From: Aphanomyces cochlioides
Taxonomy: Eukaryota > Oomycota > Saprolegniomycetes > Saprolegniales > Verrucalvaceae
NCBI GenBank assembly: GCA_019828595.1
Contig: JAHQRK010000004.1
Coordinates: 186,001-250,000 of the forward strand
Direction of reading: 5' to 3'
DNA: 64,000 nt
Shown: positions 30,589-38,998 of the stretch, piece by piece
How positions within the stretch are numbered: the first letter of the stretch is position 1
Layout of the letters: each line of letters starts with the position of its first letter
Translations under genes and position numbers: made by a program
Notes under the pieces: generated by a model
Told to the model about the DNA's origin: nothing
Database searches by the model: none
What the model saw: the letters and a program-made list of their open reading frames with translations, nothing else

Positions 30589-33500
30589 ATGTCTTCAAAA
30601 GCTAATAATGCAATTAAAGCAACTAGAGCCAAGTCAGTAGTCTATCAACAGGCTAAATCACTTGGTCTCCCCGTTAGATGGGATATGAAAATATCCAAGA
30701 TCCAAGAAATCCTAAATCAACCACAACGTAAAGCTGACTCTCAGACTAAAATTGCATCAGTCTTTAAGATGTATAAAGCTAAATCACAATTAAGTGATTT
30801 CAAAGCATTAAAGAAGGTTAACAGTTATCAAACAACAACTTTGCTTCTTGAACAATTTAAGCGAATTCGTCCAAACATCATTGCTCCTGCCGACAAAAAC
30901 TTATTAGTTCATTTTCTGGATATAGATGGATCAACTCTTCGAACGTATCATTTGAATTCTAATCAAGTAAATATTGAAAATCTTTATATAACTGAAAATA
31001 ATGAATACACATCCGGAGCTGATGTTGATCTTAACATTCTTCCAACAACAATGATAACGTTAGAATGGATTGAAGATCCAAAGCAATCCAGATCATCTCG
31101 CAAAAACTTTTTCCGTTATTTAACAAAAGCAGATTATTTACTTGACCAATTTCAAGTATATCCTGAATCACCAAATGGTCTTCCAAAAGAATCAGAAATT
31201 CCATGCTTTCTATATGCTCTTGAGCAAGGAGGAGTTTCAAAAGTCATTGTTAATAAAATTAAGCAACTAATGTTTCATTCAGGTATTACAACTAATTTGT
31301 TTAAAAAAATAGCAGAAAAGTTTAAGTTAAGATTGGAAGTAAAAACCTATAAAAACAATAATGGAGTTAAAAGTTATAATATTAATAATTATGGACCTTA
31401 TAGTAACAATATAATTCGTCTTGGAGTAACGCCAAAACACGTATTTGCTATTAAAGAAACTAAAATCACTCTAACAGCTCTTAATAATCCAGAAATTGTA
31501 AAAATAGAAGGATCGACTGAATTTATACTTCATCACGGACGAGTTAGTTATAATTCAAAACGAATCAAGTTTCTTGACAGTTTTGAAGTCATTTCACATT
31601 TATATCACAACAGAGATAAATTACTTATTCCTATTACTCAAAGTAATGTTCCTAAACTACTTAACAATGAGTATCAAAAAGTTGATTCATTATATGAAGA
31701 AGACTTTGATGAGAATACATTCAAAGAAATTGGACGTGTTGATGGTACAATGAAATTTGGTCAATCGCCTTTCAATCAAGTAATTAATAAATACACTAAA
31801 CAATATGAAGAAATAATCAACTTTAATGTTATCTATTTCGATTTTGAAACATTAGTAAATAATGATAACGAGCACGTTGCCTACTGCATATCTTTCAAGA
31901 TCCTAAAGTATAAATTTAGAAAGCTGTATTCAACAGGCGAAACACAAAACTTTTATGGGTTTGACTGTGCTCAACGATTTCTAGAGTCAATTCCCGAAAA
32001 GAGTCATAATTTACTTTGGGCTCACAATGCTGGATTCGATTTGCGTTTTCTAATGAAACACGTAACAAGCTTTTCTCAAAAGAGCAATATGATAGAATGC
32101 GGAACTCGACTAAAGCAAGCTCATTGCTTTTATAAAAGCTCTGAACTTGTAGTCAAATGCTCAATGAGTTTTATTAATAGCAAACTTGCAAATCTTCCAA
32201 AGATGTTCAAGGATGCAAGCAAAGATCTTAACTTAGAAAAAGAATCATTTCCTCATGACTTCATAAATGAAAACAACTTCAAGTCAATGTGGAAGCTTAG
32301 CTATCTCAATGGATTTGAAGACAAAGGAGCTATGATTGCCAACGCAAACAAGATCGGTGCAGTAATTGAAGACCAAATCGATATCCAGAAGTATGCTATA
32401 CATTATTGTAATCGCGATGTTGATGTTCTTCACACTTGTTTTGAAGCTTTCAGAATGATGTTTATTAATCGTTTCAACATTGATGTATATCGATTTATGT
32501 CTATGCCATCAATTGCTTATGCAATTCAACATAATCAAGGTTGCTTTGATGGTTGCTATGAACAAAATGGAATCGTTCTGGGATTTATCAGACAAGCTAT
32601 TGTTGGAGGACGAGTTATGACTCGAGATAATAAGAAGTATCACATTAAACATCAATTATCGGATTTTGATGCTGTTTCACTATATCCATCAGGACAATCA
32701 ATATTAAGCGGTTATGTAAAAGGTAAAGCAAAATTCTTTAAGGATACAATTCCGAATAATGCTGATTATTACATTGCTCGAGTTAGATTTAACTCTATCG
32801 GAAAACATCAAAGTTTTCCACTTTTAAGTATTCAACAAGATGGATCACGTGGTTTTACAAATGATATCATAGGACAAACAATGGTTATTGGAAAGCAAGC
32901 TCTTGAAGATATTGTAAAATTTCAAAATGCTACATATACGGTAATTGAAGGTTGTTATTGGGATGAAGGTTTTAATCCAAAGATAGTAGAAGCAGTAAAA
33001 GAATTATTCAACGAACGACTTAAGTTGAAAAAAGAAGGCAATCCTCTACAAGAAGGAATCAAATTGCTCCTCAATAGCGCTTACGGAAAGCTAATTCAAA
33101 AACCAATTGTAAAAGAGAAGATACTTGTCAAAGGATCTGACGAGATTAAAGAGCGAACAAAACGAAAGATTCATAAAATGATTTCAAGAACGCCAATTAC
33201 TGATGATTTGGCATTATTTGAAGAACACAAATATCTCTATGAACATTATTCACCAGCTCATCTTGGAGTTCAGATACTCGATTCTTCAAAACATATTATG
33301 AATGAAGTTATGTGTCTTGCAGAAGATATTAAAGCTAACATTTGGTATCAGGATACAGATTCGATGATGATTGATCGTGATGGGGTTCCAAAATTGGCAA
33401 TCGCTTTTAAAGAAAAATATGGAAGAGAACTAATTGGAAAGCAAATGGGGCAATTTCATACAGATTTTAGTCTTGAAGGTTCAAAAGGAGAGGTTTATGC

Positions 33501-33762
33501 TAAGGAGTCAATATTCTTAGGAAAAAAAAGCTATGTGAATGTGCTATCTTGCGATGGTAATGATGTTGAGGGACATCATATTCGTATGAAGGGTATTCCT
33601 GGAAAGCTTCTTAAAGAAAATCCTCTCGAAAAGTATGTGAAGATGTATAATGGTGAATCAATGGAATTTGATCTAAGCGAATGTTGTTCAATCGACATTA
33701 ACACTAAGACACAAAAGGTAAGCAAGAGATTGAAGTTTACAAGAAAAGTTTCATTTGCTTAG
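30589..33762 (+). CDS. polB: protein-primed family B DNA polymerase (pPolB)
   Basis: This 1057-residue enzyme replicates the element, probably using a terminal protein as primer as in adenovirus and other Polintons. The first ~400 residues are a poorly conserved N-terminal region. The 3'-5' exonuclease follows: ExoI Asp418/Glu420 in YFDFETL, ExoII in WAHNAGFDLRFL. Polymerase motifs: A DFDAVSLYPS (692-701), B KLLLNSAYGKL (825-835), C YQDTDS with Asp922 and Asp924. The length and spacing between motifs A and B fit the protein-primed subclass. The frame is intact, ends TAG, and the integrase starts 10 nt later, so the two are probably co-expressed. Confidence 0.96.
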   Translation: MSSKANNAIKATRAKSVVYQQAKSLGLPVRWDMKISKIQEILNQPQRKADSQTKIASVFKMYKAKSQLSDFKALKKVNSYQTTTLLLEQFKRIRPNIIAPADKNLLVHFLDIDGSTLRTYHLNSNQVNIENLYITENNEYTSGADVDLNILPTTMITLEWIEDPKQSRSSRKNFFRYLTKADYLLDQFQVYPESPNGLPKESEIPCFLYALEQGGVSKVIVNKIKQLMFHSGITTNLFKKIAEKFKLRLEVKTYKNNNGVKSYNINNYGPYSNNIIRLGVTPKHVFAIKETKITLTALNNPEIVKIEGSTEFILHHGRVSYNSKRIKFLDSFEVISHLYHNRDKLLIPITQSNVPKLLNNEYQKVDSLYEEDFDENTFKEIGRVDGTMKFGQSPFNQVINKYTKQYEEIINFNVIYFDFETLVNNDNEHVAYCISFKILKYKFRKLYSTGETQNFYGFDCAQRFLESIPEKSHNLLWAHNAGFDLRFLMKHVTSFSQKSNMIECGTRLKQAHCFYKSSELVVKCSMSFINSKLANLPKMFKDASKDLNLEKESFPHDFINENNFKSMWKLSYLNGFEDKGAMIANANKIGAVIEDQIDIQKYAIHYCNRDVDVLHTCFEAFRMMFINRFNIDVYRFMSMPSIAYAIQHNQGCFDGCYEQNGIVLGFIRQAIVGGRVMTRDNKKYHIKHQLSDFDAVSLYPSGQSILSGYVKGKAKFFKDTIPNNADYYIARVRFNSIGKHQSFPLLSIQQDGSRGFTNDIIGQTMVIGKQALEDIVKFQNATYTVIEGCYWDEGFNPKIVEAVKELFNERLKLKKEGNPLQEGIKLLLNSAYGKLIQKPIVKEKILVKGSDEIKERTKRKIHKMISRTPITDDLALFEEHKYLYEHYSPAHLGVQILDSSKHIMNEVMCLAEDIKANIWYQDTDSMMIDRDGVPKLAIAFKEKYGRELIGKQMGQFHTDFSLEGSKGEVYAKESIFLGKKSYVNVLSCDGNDVEGHHIRMKGIPGKLLKENPLEKYVKMYNGESMEFDLSECCSIDINTKTQKVSKRLKFTRKVSFA

Positions 33763-33771
33763 ATATATAAT

Positions 33772-34860
33772 ATGTCTGCACTTCTTAAAAAATTATACTA
33801 TGATCCAAAGATTGGATTCATTAGCGCAACAGCATTGTATAAAAAAGCAAAAGAACTTAATAATTCTATTACTCTAAAACAAGTTCGCGATTGGTATAAG
33901 AAACAAACTGATATTCAACAGCATTCAGCTCAAAACAAGAAATTTCCTGAGTTCAAAATTGCAAGCAACAATCCAAACTCATGGCAAATGGATTTAGCTT
34001 TTTGGCAAAAACAACCAATATTTATCGCAATCAATATTAACAGTCGAATCGGCTTCGCCAAATTGTTGAAAAACAAAACTGCGCCTGTAGTTAGAAAAGC
34101 AATAGAAGAATTTCTTTCTCGAAACAAAACACATTCGTTTACATCAGATAATGGAAATGAGTTTATGAATAAAAAAGTTCAAGAATTGTTAACAAAAGAA
34201 CATATCAGTCATTACGCTGGAGAGTCTGGGGATCATACAATTCTAGGCAAGGTAGATCGATTCATTAGAACGTTAAAATCAAGACTAACCAAAATGTTCG
34301 AGACAGGAATCTTTAAAAAGCTAACTCAAAAGCATCTAAACGATGCAATTTCAAATTACAATGACACGGAACATTCATCCATTCATGCAACGCCAAATGA
34401 GATGAAAGGAAAAGTCATATTTTCCGAAAATGATCATAACCAAAATGTAGCAAAGCAAGTCTTAGAAAGCATCCCGATTGGCTCAAAAGTACGTTACAAA
34501 TTGAAACCAAAAAATCCATTTCAAAAAGAAGGTGCTAAATATTCAAAATCCGTTTATGAATTTATTGGATTAGATGGACTAAAGACGCATTTACGATCAA
34601 AAAATAATCACGTCGTATATAAACCAGTTAATGATATAAAAATAGTAGAAGCTCAAACTACTGACGCTGATGGAAGAGCAAATGACATTTATGAAGCTGA
34701 GAAAATTTTAAGTCACAAGAAACTAAAAAATGGTCAATACAAATATCTGGTTAAATGGGCTGATGGAAGTGAATCATGGGAGCCTCAGAAGAATCTAAGA
34801 ATATTTAATAAAAATCAAATGAGTCAATTAGAAAAAAATTATTTTGCACAGGTAATATAA
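33772..34860 (+). CDS. int: retroviral-type (RVE) integrase with C-terminal chromodomain
   Basis: This 362-residue enzyme inserts the element and creates the 6-bp target duplication. The RNase H-fold core has Asp74 (WQMDLAFW), Asp126 (FTSDNGNEF) and, exactly 35 residues on, Asp162 (KVDRFIRTLKS) where retroviral integrases usually have Glu. An N-terminal helical region (1-60) precedes the core. Residues about 305-345 are a chromodomain (YEAEKILSHKKL ... YLVKWADGSESWEP), which reads methylated histone tails and could steer integration. The ATG at 33772 lies 10 nt after the polymerase stop. Confidence 0.95.
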   Translation: MSALLKKLYYDPKIGFISATALYKKAKELNNSITLKQVRDWYKKQTDIQQHSAQNKKFPEFKIASNNPNSWQMDLAFWQKQPIFIAININSRIGFAKLLKNKTAPVVRKAIEEFLSRNKTHSFTSDNGNEFMNKKVQELLTKEHISHYAGESGDHTILGKVDRFIRTLKSRLTKMFETGIFKKLTQKHLNDAISNYNDTEHSSIHATPNEMKGKVIFSENDHNQNVAKQVLESIPIGSKVRYKLKPKNPFQKEGAKYSKSVYEFIGLDGLKTHLRSKNNHVVYKPVNDIKIVEAQTTDADGRANDIYEAEKILSHKKLKNGQYKYLVKWADGSESWEPQKNLRIFNKNQMSQLEKNYFAQVI

Positions 34861-34898
34861 ACTACCAAATATATATACGTTAATTAATTCGTAGTAAA

Positions 34899-36227
34899 AT
34901 GTATCCGAGCTATAAGGATCTCGCTGATAAAAAAGCAAAATTACAAGAATATTATGATCAAATCAAACTTGATAAAAAGATCGATGCTATTAAACAAAAG
35001 GCATATGAAACTGCTATTTGGAGTAGTGATGTTGCATCAAATGTAATTCTACCAAAACCTCAAATGTCTTCAAATATTGGCAGAACAATTGAAATTCAAA
35101 CAGATTCATCAAACCCAAGAACCATTGAAGTTCAAACCGAATCAAACGGTAGAACTATACAAACCCAAACTAAACGAAATACGAAAGCCAGATCTGCTCA
35201 AACCGAGCCAATGGGTATTACAACTGGAACTCAATATGAAAGTAATCCAAGATACGAACCCAGAATTAAAACAAGGGATCAAATCAAATTAGAAAATATG
35301 CCCCCTGTCGAAACAAGAAATCGTTTCAGAATTTTGTCTGATGAAGACGACGAAGAGTCAAAACCAATATTTCCCGCAGAGGATAACAAAAAAACTCCAA
35401 GAGAACAAATTATAAAACTTTATAAGGACAATTGGAACTTCTTTAAAACAAGAAAGATTTCTCCGATACTAAATGGTGATGAAGATAAGAGTGTATACTT
35501 GGGAAGATCGGGAAGACTATTTACCATACGGAGTGATCATGAAAATAAGAATAAACGTATAATTGATTACGATTGGGTTGCTACAAAAGAAAAAATTGAC
35601 AAAATTATTGATGAAAATAGACGTGTGAATGGCATCCGACAAGGCGTTACTCAAATGTCAATTAAAAGCGAACCTGATATCAAAATGGAAGGCCAAGGCT
35701 TTAAATTAATCGCCCGTAAAAAACTCATTGGACGAGGCTTAATCGGCGCGGGAATTTCGCATTTACATAATTTTGAAAAAGATTATTTATATCGACCTCT
35801 TGGAGCTAAATATGTCAATTTGAAAGCTCTTGGTCAAGGATATTTAAGTTTACGCCATCCGTCTGGTAATTCCTGTTTTAAACGATTAAAAATGTCAGAT
35901 AAACTACTTCAAATCATCAAAATCTTGTTATTTGATGGAGTTATTGATTATAGTCTTTATAATCAGCTTGACAACAAAGATAAAATTGCGTTTTACGATA
36001 CTCTAAAAGTTTGTAAACTATTAAATTCGTTTAAAGAAACTATTAGCGATCCACGAGATGGTAGTGATAAATATGTTGCTGAATTCAATAAGCTCATTGG
36101 TGAAATCAAGATCGGTAATGATAATCCTTTGATCAAATCGGAACTAAAGAAGATGTCGATTCATTTATTTCAAAATGGAATTTTAAGCGATAAACAATTC
36201 AATGATATTTTGATGATGACAATATAG
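34899..36227 (+). CDS. 442-residue Polinton protein with tandem QT motifs
   Basis: I do not recognise a family with confidence. Residues 1-40 are a charged helix (coiled-coil-like). Residues 62-113 hold five spaced motifs: TIEIQTD, TIEVQTE, TIQTQTK, RSAQTE and TGTQYE. These resemble dynein light chain LC8 anchors (x-[TIV]-QT-[DE]). Residues 115-240 are charged. The C-terminal 200 residues are helical (RPLGAKYVNLKALGQGYL ... IKIGNDNPLIKSEL ... GILSDKQFNDIL) and resemble a late Polinton protein, perhaps a minor virion component. The frame is intact. The next gene starts 5 nt after the stop. Confidence 0.75.
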   Translation: MYPSYKDLADKKAKLQEYYDQIKLDKKIDAIKQKAYETAIWSSDVASNVILPKPQMSSNIGRTIEIQTDSSNPRTIEVQTESNGRTIQTQTKRNTKARSAQTEPMGITTGTQYESNPRYEPRIKTRDQIKLENMPPVETRNRFRILSDEDDEESKPIFPAEDNKKTPREQIIKLYKDNWNFFKTRKISPILNGDEDKSVYLGRSGRLFTIRSDHENKNKRIIDYDWVATKEKIDKIIDENRRVNGIRQGVTQMSIKSEPDIKMEGQGFKLIARKKLIGRGLIGAGISHLHNFEKDYLYRPLGAKYVNLKALGQGYLSLRHPSGNSCFKRLKMSDKLLQIIKILLFDGVIDYSLYNQLDNKDKIAFYDTLKVCKLLNSFKETISDPRDGSDKYVAEFNKLIGEIKIGNDNPLIKSELKKMSIHLFQNGILSDKQFNDILMMTI

Positions 36228-36232
36228 AAGCT

Positions 36233-36439
36233 ATGAAAACGATTAATGTTAAACATCCATTTTTAAAAATATATAATAAAAAGGCCAAAGAAAATGAAGA
36301 TAGACTAATTGAAACGATGGAAAACTTAATCATTGATAATACAGAACCAAAATCAAGTTTTCAAAGATATGGACCATCTATTGATGAATATAAAAGAAAA
36401 AAGAAATTAGAGCAAAAATCAAAGACATTTGCTCTTTAA
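36233..36439 (+). CDS. small charged protein, 68 residues
   Basis: ATG-started, 5 nt after the preceding stop, so likely in the same transcription unit. Acidic in the middle (ENLIIDNTEPKS), Lys-rich at the C-terminus (YKRKKKLEQKSK). No motif or family is recognised. Confidence 0.6.
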   Translation: MKTINVKHPFLKIYNKKAKENEDRLIETMENLIIDNTEPKSSFQRYGPSIDEYKRKKKLEQKSKTFAL

Positions 36440-36510
36440 GATGATTTAATAATATATTTTTATTTTTTATGTAATTCATAAAATATAGACTTCGTTTAAA
36501 TCAACGAAAT

Positions 36511-36990
36511 ATGAAAGGAACAGGAGGTTATAAAGTAGTTCACGTATCATCATCTCTTTCAAAGAAAAAACTTTCTAAAGCATCCAAAGGTGGTACAGTT
36601 GTATTTAGCGCTGATGATTTAAAAGGAAGTAAGCCAATGCTTGTGCATCCAGCTAATTATAGCAAAATAGTTCAAGCTCAAAAAGCTAATAAAGGAGCTC
36701 GTTTGGATTTTACTGAAGGGGAAATTCATCACGATTTAAGCCATCACCAAGGCGGAAGCATTTGGGATAGTTTGAGATCAGGTTTGAGTACGGCTTGGAA
36801 TAGTGTAATTAAACCTGTACTAAGTGGAGTTGGAGATGCAATCGCATATAGTAATCCAGAATTGGCCCCTATTAGGGAAGGCATTCGTAAACTTAGCGGC
36901 GTAGGTTTTCAAAAGGGCTCTCAAGCGGCTAAAGATCGTATGGCCCTTGTTCGTGCGAAGAAACGTGGTGGTAGTTTTCGACTAGTATAA
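36511..36990 (+). CDS. PX/pVI-like minor virion protein
   Basis: 159 residues. The N-terminal half is Lys/Ser-rich. After a His-containing segment (HHDLSHHQGG) comes an amphipathic stretch, SIWDSLRSGLSTAWNSVIKP, then a Gly-rich region and a basic C-terminus (RAKKRGGSF). The GG-x-W-x-x-L ... W pattern and the GG ending are like the small core/membrane-active proteins (pVI or pX type) of adenoviruses and Polintons, which are usually cut by the adenain-like protease at Gly-rich sites. The family link is by pattern only. Confidence 0.6.
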   Translation: MKGTGGYKVVHVSSSLSKKKLSKASKGGTVVFSADDLKGSKPMLVHPANYSKIVQAQKANKGARLDFTEGEIHHDLSHHQGGSIWDSLRSGLSTAWNSVIKPVLSGVGDAIAYSNPELAPIREGIRKLSGVGFQKGSQAAKDRMALVRAKKRGGSFRLV

Positions 36991-37103
36991 ATATACCATT
37001 TTACGTTTGACCATGAGCTTTGAACACCAAAACATCAAGCTTTTGTAAAAAATCGGTAGTAAAAAAATACCTCTATATAGAGTATAAGCTTGTGCTTTCA
37101 ACA

Positions 37104-37298
37104 ATGCTTATCGATTTAACATTAATAAAGAAGACTCAAGAAATGATTGATGCTCAAGTTAAACGAAATCTGAATCCATACAAAAGAAACCGATACATTT
37201 GTGATTGCGGTGAATCAGTAAACGTGAGATATCGTTTTAGTCATCAAAGATCATATGCACATAAAAAAGCAATTATAGAGATCGAAAGAAATAATTAG
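37104..37298 (+). CDS. small zinc-finger protein
   Basis: I start at the ATG at 37104 (64 residues); the longer frame upstream begins with TTG. The C-terminal half has YICDCGESVNVRYRFSHQRS then YAH, that is C-x-C-x12-H-x5-H, a finger seen in many small proteins of large DNA viruses and Polintons. The N-terminal half is helical and Lys-rich. It is probably nucleic-acid binding. Its stop codon lies in a hairpin shared with the convergent penton gene. Confidence 0.65.
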   Translation: MLIDLTLIKKTQEMIDAQVKRNLNPYKRNRYICDCGESVNVRYRFSHQRSYAHKKAIIEIERNN

Positions 37299-37315
37299 AG
37301 AATAGTAAGCTAATT
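37293..37315. terminator. hairpin shared by two convergent stop codons
   Basis: AATTAG (37293-37298) pairs with CTAATT (37310-37315), loop 11 nt, followed by a T-run. The stops of the zinc-finger gene (+) and the penton gene (-) are each part of one arm. It could define the 3' ends of both transcripts. Confidence 0.45.
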
Positions 37316-38167
37316 TTTTTTCGGTCTAATAATCAACTGAATTAAAATTTGACTATCTTCAAACTTGACAATATTATAATTCTGATCGCAAATTATCACT
37401 TCTATGTATGGTCTTGAGCCATCAGAAATTTCTACCCAAGAATACTCAGGATATCTTACATCTATTAAATCCCCAATAGTGGTGTTTTGTGATGTAAAAG
37501 TCGTTAAAACATCAGGAACAGAAGTGTATGGATTATTAACTAAATTACAACGAACTAAAAAGCTTGAAACAGGGTTTACTTGTGGAGTAAAACTACTTAA
37601 AAACGATTGAGCAGTCGTTTGACGAGAGGGAGGAAATGTTGCAACTTGATAGCCAACTATTAAATTAAATCCACTTGGAATGATAATTTGCGGAGCATAG
37701 CCACCTGTTGGTACGCCTGTTGAATATAACCCACTGGCTGGTAGCGACCAGCCTGTTGGTAAACTTACAGGAGTAGGTAATAAATCAATTTGGCAACCAT
37801 AATATGTAGAATTTTCTGAAATATTAAAATATATCACATTGTTTCCATTAGAATCAATCAGATATGCACCAGCCGCGATAAGTTTAGAAGCTACATAATT
37901 TTGAATATCAGCATAACTGTAATAACCATTAGGTAAAGTGATAGATATGGTCGATGTAGTAGCGCCATATGGTACAATAATTTGAAATGTATTATTTCCG
38001 TACAAGGTTGAATTAATATTGAATTGAGAATTATACAATTGAATCCCAGCAACAGCAATTTCCATATTGCTAAAATTGACTGCACTATTCCCAAATGTAT
38101 ATCTTAGCGTATTATTATAGCCATTATTCACAATATGAGTTGAATTAAGAACAATAAGTGAGCTCAT
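37310..38167 (-). CDS. penton-type minor capsid protein
   Basis: This 285-residue beta-rich protein probably forms the single jelly-roll vertex capsomer. The N-terminus (SSLIVLNSTHIVNNGYNNTL then RYTFG) and the following NMEIAVAGIQLYNSQFNIN match the start of Polinton and virophage minor capsid proteins. NGYYSYADIQNYVASKL in the first third is also characteristic. The C-terminal half has QVNPVSSFLVRCNLVNN and ends IQLIIRPKKN. It is leftward, convergent with the zinc-finger gene and about 80 bp downstream of the ATPase gene, consistent with a morphogenesis module. Confidence 0.85.
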   Translation of the reverse strand: MSSLIVLNSTHIVNNGYNNTLRYTFGNSAVNFSNMEIAVAGIQLYNSQFNINSTLYGNNTFQIIVPYGATTSTISITLPNGYYSYADIQNYVASKLIAAGAYLIDSNGNNVIYFNISENSTYYGCQIDLLPTPVSLPTGWSLPASGLYSTGVPTGGYAPQIIIPSGFNLIVGYQVATFPPSRQTTAQSFLSSFTPQVNPVSSFLVRCNLVNNPYTSVPDVLTTFTSQNTTIGDLIDVRYPEYSWVEISDGSRPYIEVIICDQNYNIVKFEDSQILIQLIIRPKKN

Positions 38168-38246
38168 TTTTTCTTATGTTATTTTATATCATTTATTTAT
38201 TATTTGATTGAAATAATTGTCTCTCTAATTGCTGAAAGCAAGCTTA

Positions 38247-38930
38247 TCAAAGTGTATTCAAATCAATTTTTTTCCCAAAATTATACCTCAATTCTTGATT
38301 AACAGAATCAACAAACAGAGCTTGGCCTTTGCTTGCAGTAGCTTTATTGTATGCCTTGATCATTTTGTCTTCATTAACTTCAGGAATGTTAAAATCCTTA
38401 CAAACCATTTGAAGATCTCTTTTGCTATTTGCTTTTAAAATAAATACATATTCGCTATTCAATCTAATGGTTTTATATGTGTCAAAATATGAATGAGCTA
38501 AAAATATAGTGCTTAACAATTTATGTCTTCCACGGGTGAAATAATGCGTAAATATATTTTTTTGAAGCATTTTGTCATTTGAATAATCATCGATGATAAC
38601 TAATTGTAATGAGCCATTATTTGGAATATCGTCAACAGAAGGAGGTGGTTCATTTGGGTCATAAATCGTAATGAAGTCTTTTAATTTATCTTTTAAGTAA
38701 TTATACAGACTTTGCTCAGGATTGCGAGCAATAATATGCAAATGGCTGTAAATATGAGGAGAGTGCTTGAGAATATGGAAAATTAGATTCGTCTTACCAG
38801 AATAGCTGGGTCCCAGCACGATAGCTCTGAAAAGGTTCTGAATTTTAAGATCTTTGTTTATACCATGAGACTTACTTTTATAAGCCTTAGGTAATTTTCC
38901 TCCCCAGTCCTCTATTTCATTGGAACTCAT
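38247..38930 (-). CDS. A32/FtsK-HerA-type genome-packaging ATPase
   Basis: This 227-residue ATPase should pump DNA into capsids. Walker A is GPSYSGKT (residues 40-47) and Walker B LVIIDD (110-115). The length and the spacing between them fit the short Polinton/virophage ATPases. HYFTRGRHKLLSTIFLAHSY follows Walker B, where the sensor region is expected. The stop is TGA followed at once by an in-frame TAA. It is divergent from the fibre gene across a 68-bp AT-rich spacer. Confidence 0.93.
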   Translation of the reverse strand: MSSNEIEDWGGKLPKAYKSKSHGINKDLKIQNLFRAIVLGPSYSGKTNLIFHILKHSPHIYSHLHIIARNPEQSLYNYLKDKLKDFITIYDPNEPPPSVDDIPNNGSLQLVIIDDYSNDKMLQKNIFTHYFTRGRHKLLSTIFLAHSYFDTYKTIRLNSEYVFILKANSKRDLQMVCKDFNIPEVNEDKMIKAYNKATASKGQALFVDSVNQELRYNFGKKIDLNTL

Positions 38931-38998
38931 TTATTAGAAAGCTAATATTATATATATATTAGAATATATACTTATTTGTCTTCAACTCTATTAAAAAT
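38931..38998. promoter_or_regulatory. bidirectional promoter region, ATPase / fibre
   Basis: This 68-bp spacer between two divergent start codons is almost pure A/T and contains TATATATATATT and AATATATACTTAT. The promoters of both late genes must be here or overlap the coding ends. Confidence 0.4.

Noticed and set aside
37020..37103. Longer N-terminus for the zinc-finger gene
   Set aside because: That start is TTG; the ATG at 37104 is more credible in a eukaryotic element.
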